From assembly GCF_000737325.1 (NCBI RefSeq), contig NZ_CP011125.1, positions 9,486,001 to 9,550,000 of the forward strand: 64,000 nt of DNA. Direction: 5' to 3'. This document shows, one piece after another, positions 1 to 7,724 of this stretch. The notes under the pieces were generated by a model that had not been told where the DNA came from, searched no databases, and saw only the letters and a program-made list of their open reading frames with translations. Source of the stretch: Sandaracinus amylolyticus (GTDB taxonomy: Bacteria > Myxococcota_A > Polyangia > Polyangiales > Sandaracinaceae). Every line of letters begins with the position of its first letter. The first letter of the stretch is position 1. The translations under genes and the position numbers were made by a program.

Positions 1-1380
1 GACGACGAGCAACCACGTCACGCCGAGCACGCCGACGAGCGCGATCACCGCGCTGGTCCCCGCGTCGCACCACGCGAGCGTCGCGACGGCGATCGCGCCG
101 AGCACGTCCCCGGCGCGCCACGTCACCGTGTCGATGAACGCCTTGCCGCTCCAGCGTCCGTCGCGCGTCGCGACCAAGAAGAGCGTCTGTCGCGCCGTGC
201 TCTGCACCGAGTGCATCAGGCCGTTCTCGACGACGCGCGTGGTCGCGAGCACCACGAGCATCGGGAGCACCATCGACGCGCCGAGCGTGACGATCGCGCC
301 GAGCACCACGAACACCGGCATGATCGCGAGCGCCGCCCGCTCGCCGTACGCCGTCAGCACCCGCGACACCGCGAACAGCTGCAGCACGAGCACGACCGCG
401 TTGATCGCCGAGTAGTAGTCCGCCTTGAACGCGCCGACGTACTGCTCGACGCTCGGCGACTCGTGGTGCGCGACCGCGACCGCGGCGGCGTCGAGCAGCG
501 AGCGATCGAGCGCGTACTCGCCGAGCGTCGCGATCGCGTTGAGCAGCACCGTGAACAGCGCGACGAGGCGCAGATACGGATCACCGAGCACCCGCGCGAC
601 CACGCCGCGATCGACCGGCTCGGGCACCGCGACGAGCGCAGGCGCCGCAGCATCGCGGGCACGGCGCGCGGGCGCGTGACGGCGATGCGCGATCGACGTC
701 AGCACCGGCACTGCGAGCAAGAGCGCGGCGGCCGCGAGCAAGAGCGTCGACGGCGTGTCCACGACGCGCATCACCACGCGCGCGATCTGCGCGCCGCACA
801 CCGAGCCGATCGCCGCGCCCGCCCCCAGCACCGCGAAGAGCCGGCGACCCTGCTCGGGCGTGTAGAGATCGCTCGCGAACGACCAGAACTGCGCGATCAG
901 CAGCAGCTGGAACGCGCCGAGCCAGAGATAGAACGCGAGCCCCACGTCGAGCCCCGCCCGCGACGCGGCGTGGAACGACACGAGGCACACGATCGCGATC
1001 GTCGTCGCGATCGCGACCAGCCGATCGCGACGCACCCGGCGCGCGAGCACGTCGTAGCCCTTCGCGACCCCGACGAGCGCGATCGCCTGCACCGCCGCGG
1101 CGTACGTCTTGAGCTCGGCGCCGCCGGGGAGGATCCACGACTCGCGCACCGGCTTCAGCAGGTAGTAGACGGTGAGCAGGACGAACGCCTGCGCCGCCAT
1201 CAGGAGCACCGTGGGCGCTTCGTCGGCGCGCACCGACGCGAACGGCGCGAGCAGACGCGCCGAGAGGCTGCTTCCTCGGCGTTCGCTCGCGCGCGTGGAG
1301 TCGGTGTCGCGGTGCAAGGCCCTCTCGGACGTACGGAACGGGCGCGCGATCTCTCGCTCTTCCCGTGACCACGTGGCCAC
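1..1380 (-). CDS. ATP/ADP translocase-family (NTP/NDP exchange) membrane carrier, 3'-truncated by window start
   Basis: The frame stays open to base 1, so the C-terminus lies outside the window. The visible 460 codons read as a polytopic membrane protein. A charged N-terminus of about 60 residues is followed by a first helix and the motif YYLLKPVRES, then a segment reading GRRLFAVLGAGAAIGS. Both resemble the nucleotide carrier (Npt/Tlc) family, whose members exchange ATP, ADP or other nucleotides across the inner membrane. In free-living bacteria the substrate is unknown. GTG at 1380 is the first usable start, but it has no clear Shine-Dalgarno (SD) sequence. The start could lie further in, since the first helix begins about 65 codons later. 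The PilZ gene upstream is on the same strand, 123 bp away. Confidence 0.6.
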   Translation of the reverse strand, partial: MATWSREEREIARPFRTSERALHRDTDSTRASERRGSSLSARLLAPFASVRADEAPTVLLMAAQAFVLLTVYYLLKPVRESWILPGGAELKTYAAAVQAIALVGVAKGYDVLARRVRRDRLVAIATTIAIVCLVSFHAASRAGLDVGLAFYLWLGAFQLLLIAQFWSFASDLYTPEQGRRLFAVLGAGAAIGSVCGAQIARVVMRVVDTPSTLLLAAAALLLAVPVLTSIAHRRHAPARRARDAAAPALVAVPEPVDRGVVARVLGDPYLRLVALFTVLLNAIATLGEYALDRSLLDAAAVAVAHHESPSVEQYVGAFKADYYSAINAVVLVLQLFAVSRVLTAYGERAALAIMPVFVVLGAIVTLGASMVLPMLVVLATTRVVENGLMHSVQSTARQTLFLVATRDGRWSGKAFIDTVTWRAGDVLGAIAVATLAWCDAGTSAVIALVGVLGVTWLLVV

Positions 1381-1503
1381 GAGGCGGCGGAACGTGACGG
1401 GCTCGGAGACTGTCGAAACATCGGCTCGCCCGCCGGCCCCTACCGTACGCGCGCTTCGCGCGCTCTCGTCCGGGACCGGCGGGACGAGCACTCCGGCAAG
1501 GGC

Positions 1504-3351
1504 TCAGCGGCCGAACGTGACCTCGAGCGCGCTGCCGTTCGCGACGACGCGGTAGGGCGGAGTGCGCCCGGTGACGAAGCGGATCGTCAGCACGCAGTGG
1601 TCGCCGCGGTTGATGATCGACGCGCGCTCGATCGCGGAGTTCGCCGCCGCGAGCGGCGCGGCGCGATCGAGCGACAGCGCGCCGTGCACCGTCACCGTGA
1701 ACCCGCCCGCGTCGGCGAGCCCTTCGATCGACTGCACCGGCGCGCTCATGCGCAGCGCCGTCGTGCGGCCACGCTCCACGCTCGGCGCCCCGAACTCCAT
1801 GCTGCGCGTCCCGGTCGTCGTCGTGGTCGCGGTCGCGGGCTCGTCCTCGGCGGGCACCACGACCTCGCGGCGATCGTCGATCGACGGATAGCTCGGCGCG
1901 GCGATCGGACCCGCCGCGGTCGCGGGCTCGGGCATCGCACGATCCCAGCCCGGCGTCGGCGCCGCCGCGGCCGGCTCGGGCGGCGCGATCGGCTCGTACG
2001 TCTCGGGCACCGTCACCGGCGCCGCGAGCGTCGGCGTCGCCGGCAGCGCGGCGGGCACGTCCACCGGGCGATGCACGTCGATCTCGTCGCTCGGCGCCTC
2101 GGGGCGCGACGCGAGCCCGTACACCGCGAGACCCACCGCGACGATCGCGATCGCGCCGATCGCCATCCCGCGCGCGCGGCCCTTCACCGGCGTCTCGACG
2201 ACCGGCGCCGCACCGCGCGCACGACGCACCGGCTGCGGCGCGGTCGCGACCGGCGGCGCCGACGTGGTGCGACGGCGCGCGGGCTGACCGAGCATCGGCG
2301 CGAGCCGCGGCGCGCGCTGCGCGATCCGCGCGGTGAGGGTGCGCCACGCCGCGACGATCGCGTCGCGCGCACGCACGAGCCAGGGGCCCGAGCGCGCGAC
2401 GACGAGCGCCGAGAACGACTTCGTCTTCGCCCACCCGCTCGCGAGCGCCGGCCGCGCCTGCGCCGCGAACGCGCGCGCCTTGATCACGATCGGCGCTTCC
2501 TCGTCGGCCGCCTCGGGCTCGGCCGTCGCGATCTCCTCGCGCGCGATCACGCGCGGCGCCTCGCGCTCGCGGCGCACCTTCGTCGGCGCCACGATCTTCT
2601 TCGACGCCTCACGACGCTCGATCGGCGCGCGCTCGATCGACACATCGGGGAGCGGCTCCTCCTCGACCTTCGCTCGCGCGACGAGCGACTCGAGCGGCTC
2701 GTCCTGGATCGTCGCGTCGGCGCTCGCGGGCTCGTCTTCCACCGGCGCGCTCTCGGCCGCGAGCTCGAGCACCAGCCGCGGCGTCCCGTTCTCGACGCGC
2801 AGCCGCACCCGCTCCAGCACCGCGCGCACCTTCGCCGCGCCGCTGTCGATCTCGGCGCCACGCCCGATCTGCAGGAACGGCATCGCCTGCTCGATCGAGA
2901 TCGACTCGCCGTCCTCGCTCGCGATCTCGCCCTCGATCGCGCTCGCGACGCCGTCGAGGCGCACCTTCACGACGCGCGGCGCGCGCAGCTCCTCGGGCGT
3001 GCCGGGATCTTCGACCGGCGCGGGCGCGATCGCCTCGAGCGCCTCGGCCGCGCGCGCATCGAGCCCGTCGAAGCGCACGCCGAAGCTCCCGCTCCAGCGC
3101 CCCGCGTCGGCGGCCCACACGACCTCGCCCTGCGCCTCGCACGCGTCGATCGCGCCCGGCACCTCGAAGCGACAGCGCAGCCGCTGCCCGACCTCGGGCA
3201 GCACCGCCGCGCGGAGGCCGATCCCACCGGGCCCGAGGTCGACCGCGTCCGCCTCGAACACCTCGTCGTCGCCCTCGTTCGAGAGCTCGACGAGAAGGTC
3301 GACCGGCATGCGGGGAAGACCGTACGAGCGGCGTTCGATCTGCGCTTCCAT
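1504..3351 (-). CDS. PilZ-domain protein with central membrane helix and C-terminal AMIN-like domain
   Basis: 615 residues. Residues 1 to about 105 look like a PilZ domain (RRSYGLPRMPVDLLVEL, then DLGPGGIGLR and FGVRFDGLD), which usually binds cyclic di-GMP. The classical RxxxR / (D/N)xSxxG pair is only partly kept, so ligand binding is uncertain. A long acidic and proline-rich linker follows. One membrane helix (about residues 393-412, AIGAIAIVAVGLAVYG) separates it from an Ala/Pro-rich stretch. The last 90 residues form a beta-rich domain (FTVTVHGALSLDRAAP ... PPYRVVANGSALEVTF) that resembles AMIN domains, which bind envelope targets. The PilZ part would be cytoplasmic and the C-terminus periplasmic, so the protein may link an internal signal to the envelope. 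It is divergent from the FHA gene at 3475. Confidence 0.7.
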   Translation of the reverse strand: MEAQIERRSYGLPRMPVDLLVELSNEGDDEVFEADAVDLGPGGIGLRAAVLPEVGQRLRCRFEVPGAIDACEAQGEVVWAADAGRWSGSFGVRFDGLDARAAEALEAIAPAPVEDPGTPEELRAPRVVKVRLDGVASAIEGEIASEDGESISIEQAMPFLQIGRGAEIDSGAAKVRAVLERVRLRVENGTPRLVLELAAESAPVEDEPASADATIQDEPLESLVARAKVEEEPLPDVSIERAPIERREASKKIVAPTKVRREREAPRVIAREEIATAEPEAADEEAPIVIKARAFAAQARPALASGWAKTKSFSALVVARSGPWLVRARDAIVAAWRTLTARIAQRAPRLAPMLGQPARRRTTSAPPVATAPQPVRRARGAAPVVETPVKGRARGMAIGAIAIVAVGLAVYGLASRPEAPSDEIDVHRPVDVPAALPATPTLAAPVTVPETYEPIAPPEPAAAAPTPGWDRAMPEPATAAGPIAAPSYPSIDDRREVVVPAEDEPATATTTTTGTRSMEFGAPSVERGRTTALRMSAPVQSIEGLADAGGFTVTVHGALSLDRAAPLAAANSAIERASIINRGDHCVLTIRFVTGRTPPYRVVANGSALEVTFGR

Positions 3352-3474
3352 GTGAGGCTCCTGTCTCCGAGCCGGAGAAAGCCCGAGCGATCGATCGCCG
3401 TCCAGTTTCCGGCAGAGCGCGCGGCGGATCATTTGACCGCGCGCGCGACAGAGCGCAGGTTCGGCCCTCGTCGC

Positions 3475-4449
3475 ATGGGCGTGCGGCTTTCGGTGAGCCC
3501 GCGCGAGCGCGGGACGGGCCTCGGGCAGGAGGACGCGGTCTACGAGTTCGATCAGGATCGGATCCTGATCGGGCGCGGAGCGGGCGCGGACGTTCGCCTG
3601 CCGCACACGTCGGTCAGCACGCGGCACGCGACGATCGAGCTGCGCGCCGGGCGCTACGTGATCGTCGATCACGGCGCGACGAACGGCACGCGCGTGCAAG
3701 GCGGCAAGCTGGTGCCCGAGCGCGCGAAGCCGCTGCGCGACGGCGACCGCATCGAGGTCGGCGCGTTCGTGCTCTCGTGGAAGGAGGGCGTGCCGGTCAC
3801 GTCGACGGCGAACGCGGAGCGCACGTCGTCGCTCGCGCGCCGTCTGCTGCGCGAGGTGCTCGGCGCGAGCACGTCGACGACCGCGCGCATCGTCGTGATC
3901 AACGGCGCGCAAGAGGGCGTGGTGCTCGAGATCCCGCCGCCGCCGGCGCGGCTGGTGATCGGGCGCGCCGAGACGTGCGACCTCGTGCTCTTCGACGCGG
4001 ACGCGTCGCGCGAGCACGTCGATCTCGTCGTCGATCTCGACGGAGTGATCGCGCGCGATCGCGGCAGCAAGAACGGCCTGGTGGTCAACGAGCGCGCGCT
4101 CCCCGAGAAGCGGCTCGTCGATCGCGACGAGCTCGTGATCGGCGCGACGGTGCTGGTCTACGAGGACCCGACCGAGAGCGCGCTGCGCGCGGCCGAGCAG
4201 GCGCCCGACGAGGCGATGCCCGAGCCGCCGCCGCTCGAGCCGATCGCGGTGAGCGAGACCGCGCCCGCCGACGATCCCGAAGCGCCGACCGGTGAGCCCG
4301 AGGTCGCGCCCCCGCCGCGCAGGAGCACGCCGACGCTGCCGCCGGTCGCGCCGAAGATGGGCACCGGAGAGATCGTGATCTACGCGCTCGCGGCGATCGT
4401 GCTGGGCGTCAGCATCGCGGGGCTCGTGATGCTGCTGCGCGCCGGCTGA
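3475..4449 (+). CDS. Double FHA-domain protein with C-terminal membrane anchor
   Basis: 324 residues. Two forkhead-associated domains bind phosphothreonine peptides. The first covers about residues 15-105 (ILIGRGAGADVRLPHTSVSTRHA, then GATNGTRV). The second covers about 140-230 (LVIGRAETCDLVLFDADASREH, then RGSKNGLVVN). Each keeps the GR, S/TxxH and NG signature residues. A Pro/Glu-rich linker leads to a single C-terminal helix (IVIYALAAIVLGVSIAGLVMLL), so the FHA domains would sit in the cytoplasm on a tail anchor. The protein may read out Ser/Thr kinase activity such as that of the kinase at 45898. ATG 3475 was chosen because the first FHA strand begins soon after it. It is divergent from the PilZ gene with a 123-bp shared promoter region. 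Confidence 0.8.
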   Translation: MGVRLSVSPRERGTGLGQEDAVYEFDQDRILIGRGAGADVRLPHTSVSTRHATIELRAGRYVIVDHGATNGTRVQGGKLVPERAKPLRDGDRIEVGAFVLSWKEGVPVTSTANAERTSSLARRLLREVLGASTSTTARIVVINGAQEGVVLEIPPPPARLVIGRAETCDLVLFDADASREHVDLVVDLDGVIARDRGSKNGLVVNERALPEKRLVDRDELVIGATVLVYEDPTESALRAAEQAPDEAMPEPPPLEPIAVSETAPADDPEAPTGEPEVAPPPRRSTPTLPPVAPKMGTGEIVIYALAAIVLGVSIAGLVMLLRAG

Positions 4450-4470
4450 TCGACCGGACACTCGAGGTCG

Positions 4471-4766
4471 GAGCTGGCGTTTCCGGCACGCGAGACCGGA
4501 CATTCGCGCGTGGAAACGACGTCGCTCGTCCGGTCCGACGGACATCGGTGAGCGAATGTCCGTTTCCTGAGCGCGGAACCGGACATTCGTCGGCGGAAAC
4601 ACCGTCGTTCGTCCGGTCTGCCCGACATCGGCGCGAGGAATGTCCGCTTCCCGAGCGCGGAACCGGACACTCGGCGCGCGGAACGACGTCGTTCGTCGGG
4701 TCGACCGGACACCGGCGCGCGGAGTGTCCGTTTCCCGAGCGCGGGTGTTCGCGGGGACGGAAAGAC
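4471..4766. repeat. Degenerate tandem repeat, period about 84 bp, with internal inverted repeats
   Basis: This occupies most of the 377-bp gap between two convergent genes. Units begin near 4471, 4554, 4638 and 4722, spaced 83-84 bp. Each unit opens with a GAATGTCCG-like arm followed by TTTCC(C/T)GAGCGCGG. The units at 4554 and 4638 then close with CCGGACATTC or CCGGACACTC, so each of them can fold as an imperfect hairpin. The second half of the unit carries a CGTCGTTCGTCCGGT-like block. Because 84 is divisible by three, the minus strand stays open with a 28-residue peptide repeat. This looks like a by-product and not a gene. It is not a CRISPR array because the copies are diverged and no unique spacers separate them. 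Confidence 0.75.
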
Positions 4767-4801
4767 GAATGTCCGTTCCCCACGTGGGGGAACGGACATT
4801 C
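4767..4801. terminator. Perfect 15-bp-stem hairpin, probable bidirectional terminator
   Basis: Arms GAATGTCCGTTCCCC and GGGGAACGGACATTC pair perfectly around a five-base loop ACGTG. The hairpin lies between the convergent FHA gene (ending 4449) and the lipoprotein gene (ending 4827 on the minus strand). It is a perfected version of the inverted repeat found in the 84-bp units. There is no T-run on either side, so termination would depend on the stem alone or on Rho. Confidence 0.6.
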
Positions 4802-4826
4802 ACTTCGCGACGTCGCGTCCGAGCCC

Positions 4827-6581
4827 TTACTGCGCGACGCCCTGCCCGCTCTGCTGCGAGAAGATCTGGTAGACGTAGTCGCCCGCGCCCGACGCCGCGC
4901 TCACGCTCACCGTGAACTGCCCGTCGGTGCTCGCGCAGTGGCGCACGCTCGGGAACGCGTTGCGCGCGCCCACGTCGGACGCGACCTGCGTCGCGCCCTG
5001 CGAGAGCGCCACGTCGAGATCACGCACGCCCTCGCCGCCCACGACGACGATCGAGTAGCACTGCCCGCCGGTCAGCCGCACCGAGTGCGTCGCGCTCTGG
5101 CCCTCGCGGCGCAGCCGCCCGCGATCGAGCGAGTACCCCGGATCCGGCAGGAAACCCTCGACGTTGAGCAGCGCCGTGACCTCGGCGAGGCGCACGTAGA
5201 GGATGCCCGCGAGGTCCCCGAGGCGCGTGCCGCGCGGCCAGCGATACGCCGCGTACACGTAGCCGCCGGTGCCGCTGACCATGCGCACGACCATCGTGTA
5301 GTTGCCCGTCTGCTGCGGGCACACGCGCGCGGTCGGACGCGCGTCGCCGGCCTCGTCGCGATCGACCTCCTGGCCCGCGGCGTCGCGCAGCGAGAGCGAC
5401 ATGTCGCGCACGCCCGAGTCGCCCACCGCGAGGATCGCGTAGCACTTGCCGCCCTCGAGCGAGACCGCGTACGACTGCTCGCCGCCCTCCGCGAGCTGAC
5501 CGCGCTGCGAGTCGCCGAGGCTCTCGTAGCCGCGCGCGCGCATGTCGGCGTCGAGCAGCGCGAAGTTCTCGTCGAGGCCCGCGCCCGCGCTCGACGTCGT
5601 CGCGATCACCGGCACGACCGGCTCGCTCGCCTGGGCCTGACCCGCGACCTGCTGCGCGTACGCGACGGTGAACACCGGACCCTCGCCGCCGAAGTTGCGC
5701 ACCTGGAGCGTGTAGTTGCCGTCGTCGGGCGCGCAGTACTGCACCATCGCGTCGCGATCGGTGCGCGTGTCCGCCTGCAGGCGCTGGCCCGAGCCGTCCT
5801 GGAGGAACACGTCGGTGTCGGTCGTGCCCGGCCCGCCGAGCGTCGCGAACGAGTAGCAGCGCCCCTGCTCGAGCGAGAGCGCGAAGAGGCGCTCCTCGCG
5901 GTTGCGCAGCACGAGGCCGCTGGGCTCGCCGATGCGCTGGTAGCGCTGCGACGACATCTGCTGGTCGAGCGCGGCGAGGCGCTGCGTGGTGCCGTCGTCG
6001 ATCTGCGCGACCTGCGGGCCGCTCGCCGAGCCGCCGCCGAAGAACGCGGTGAGATCGACGGGCTGGCGACCGCGCACGAAGTACGGCGCGAAGAAGAACT
6101 CGCCCTGGCCGCGCGCCATCTGGATGCGCGCGACGAAGCGCCCGGGACGCGCCGCGCAGAAGCTGACCCACGGGTGCTCGTCGGGGCGCACGTCGTGCCC
6201 GATCGCGCGGCCCGCGGGATCGAGGAGCACGAGGTTCACGTCGGTGCCCTGCGCGCCGAAGAGCGCGACCGAGTAACAGTGGCCGCGCTGCACGTCGATC
6301 ATGTACGCGGTGATGCCGTTGGGCTGCAGCGTGCCGTGCGTCGCGGGGCCGACCGGCACGTACTGCTGGGCGCGCAGCAGGCGGTCGTACTGCTCGAGCT
6401 GCTCGCGCGGCGATCCGTGCGCGACCTCGGCGCCGCCGCCGACCTGCACCGAGCCCCCGCGCGGCTGGTCACCTCCGCTCGTCACCACGCCGCGCACGGC
6501 GCGCCGTGGGCGACACCCTCCGGCGAGCGCGATCGCGCCGATCAGGAGGACGAGACCGAGGAGCCACCGACTCGTACGCAT
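4827..6581 (-). CDS. Lipoprotein with four PPC-like beta-sandwich repeats
   Basis: 584 residues. The N-terminus is a lipoprotein signal (positively charged MRTSR, hydrophobic core, then LAGGC), so it is anchored in the outer envelope. The rest holds four copies of a domain of about 70 residues that resembles the bacterial pre-peptidase C-terminal fold. Each starts with a cysteine-aromatic pair (HCYSVALFG, RCYSFATLGG, KCYAILAVGD, QCYSIVVVGG). Each has a second cysteine about 40 residues on (SFCAARPG, QYCAPDDG, RVCPQQTG, RHCASTDG), followed by a G-x-(F/Y)-(T/V) strand. One disulfide per repeat is likely. Linkers of about 60 residues contain a repeated LDxxMxxxxY(Q/E) helix. Function is unknown; such repeats usually mediate surface binding. 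Confidence 0.65.
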   Translation of the reverse strand: MRTSRWLLGLVLLIGAIALAGGCRPRRAVRGVVTSGGDQPRGGSVQVGGGAEVAHGSPREQLEQYDRLLRAQQYVPVGPATHGTLQPNGITAYMIDVQRGHCYSVALFGAQGTDVNLVLLDPAGRAIGHDVRPDEHPWVSFCAARPGRFVARIQMARGQGEFFFAPYFVRGRQPVDLTAFFGGGSASGPQVAQIDDGTTQRLAALDQQMSSQRYQRIGEPSGLVLRNREERLFALSLEQGRCYSFATLGGPGTTDTDVFLQDGSGQRLQADTRTDRDAMVQYCAPDDGNYTLQVRNFGGEGPVFTVAYAQQVAGQAQASEPVVPVIATTSSAGAGLDENFALLDADMRARGYESLGDSQRGQLAEGGEQSYAVSLEGGKCYAILAVGDSGVRDMSLSLRDAAGQEVDRDEAGDARPTARVCPQQTGNYTMVVRMVSGTGGYVYAAYRWPRGTRLGDLAGILYVRLAEVTALLNVEGFLPDPGYSLDRGRLRREGQSATHSVRLTGGQCYSIVVVGGEGVRDLDVALSQGATQVASDVGARNAFPSVRHCASTDGQFTVSVSAASGAGDYVYQIFSQQSGQGVAQ

Positions 6582-6816
6582 GCGTTGCTCTCCGAAGCGC
6601 GGGCGCGACGGACATCCGTCCGTCGAGAAGGAAGGCCATCGAACCATGCGGGGCGGCACCCCTGCAAGAAGATGCCCTGCCTCCCCGCAGCCCCGAGGAC
6701 GCACACGACGCGCGCGATCTTCACGCGACCGCGCGCGGGCCGACGAGCGCTGCCGTGAAGCAGCGTTCGCGGCGTGCGCGTCGTGCGACACGGCTGACGC
6801 TCAGGAAGAAAGGCGT

Positions 6817-7617
6817 TCAGGAAGGCAGACGGGCGGCGAGCGCGTCGACGATCGTCTTGCGCTTCTTGCCTTCCTTCTCGCGCGCGAGGAGCGCCCGGCA
6901 CGACGCCTCGTCGAGCTCCGGGATCCGCGCGAGGAGCGCCTTCGCCGAGAGCTCCGAGAGCTGTTCGACCTCGACCTCCGCGGCCTTGCCGACCCAGCGC
7001 GTCGACGCCTTCGCGGCGGCCGCCGCCTTGGTGCCGCGACGCGCCGCCGGGCGCTCGGGCTTCGTCGCGAGCGGCTTCGACACGCGCTTCGGCGCGGCGT
7101 GGCCGTTCGACGTCTTGCGCACCGGCGCCTCCGGCTCGTCGGGCGCGACGCTGACGCTCGTCGAAGGGGTCGCCGCGTCCTCGATCGCCACGCGGATGCG
7201 CTTCTTCTTGGGCGCGCGGGCCGCCGCGCGCGCCTTGGCTTCGGCGCGGGCCTCGCTCTCGTCGACGAGCGTCGCGTCCTCGGGCTGCTGCGTCGTCTCG
7301 GGCTCGATCGCGCCGAGCTTCGAGCCCGGCGTCAGGCGCTGGATGCGATCGCGCAGCTGCAGGCCGACACGCTCGAGCACGCTCTCGATGCGCGACAGCA
7401 CGCGACGCTCGAGCTTCTCGATCGGTTTGCCGTTGAGCACGCCGCGGCGCGACGCGATCGTGGTCTGGAGCTTCGCGGCCTCGCGCTCGGCACGGCCCAG
7501 GAGCTGGGCGCCCGTCTCGCGCGTGCGCCGGACGATGACGTGGTCGCGCACGTACGCGCTGCCTCGCGCCACCGCGTCCTCGCGACGGCGGCCGATCGCA
7601 TCCCACAGGCTCTGCAT
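6817..7617 (-). CDS. Hypothetical protein, helical N-terminus, basic linker, C-terminal helix-hairpin-like domain
   Basis: 266 residues, not assigned to a family. ATG 7617 was chosen over the in-frame ATG at 7629 because a strong GGAGG lies five bases before it and overlaps the upstream codons. Residues 1 to about 95 are predicted helical and charged (RRREDAVARGSAYVRDHVIV). The middle is Ala/Lys/Pro-rich and probably disordered (KKKRIRVAIED, TKAAAAAKAS). The last 50 residues (LSELSAKALLARIPELDEA ... LLAREKEGKKRKTIVDAL) resemble a helix-hairpin-helix or Rho N-terminal-like fold, so nucleic-acid contact is possible. It stands alone, 235 bp downstream of the lipoprotein gene start at 6581 and 107 bp from the FHA-CpaF gene. 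Confidence 0.6.
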   Translation of the reverse strand: MQSLWDAIGRRREDAVARGSAYVRDHVIVRRTRETGAQLLGRAEREAAKLQTTIASRRGVLNGKPIEKLERRVLSRIESVLERVGLQLRDRIQRLTPGSKLGAIEPETTQQPEDATLVDESEARAEAKARAAARAPKKKRIRVAIEDAATPSTSVSVAPDEPEAPVRKTSNGHAAPKRVSKPLATKPERPAARRGTKAAAAAKASTRWVGKAAEVEVEQLSELSAKALLARIPELDEASCRALLAREKEGKKRKTIVDALAARLPS

Positions 7618-7724
7618 GGACACCTCCATGCGGCGGGGGTAACGCGACGCGTCAATTGCGTCAAGCCCACGGATCGGGGCGGATCATCGCTGATCCGGCC
7701 CGATCGTGGGCTCGCGCGCGCTCG

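Noticed and set aside
211-1368. Long Arg/His-rich plus-strand frame
   Set aside because: Antisense to the carrier gene; composition is that of a shadow frame in GC-rich DNA. The same applies to many frames of several hundred codons across the window.
4471-4766. Regularly spaced repeat as a CRISPR array
   Set aside because: Units are contiguous and diverged, with no constant repeat/unique spacer alternation and no cas genes nearby.
6600-6700. GGTTCGATGGCC on the minus strand as a tRNA T-loop
   Set aside because: No acceptor or anticodon stems can be built around it and the flanks do not pair.
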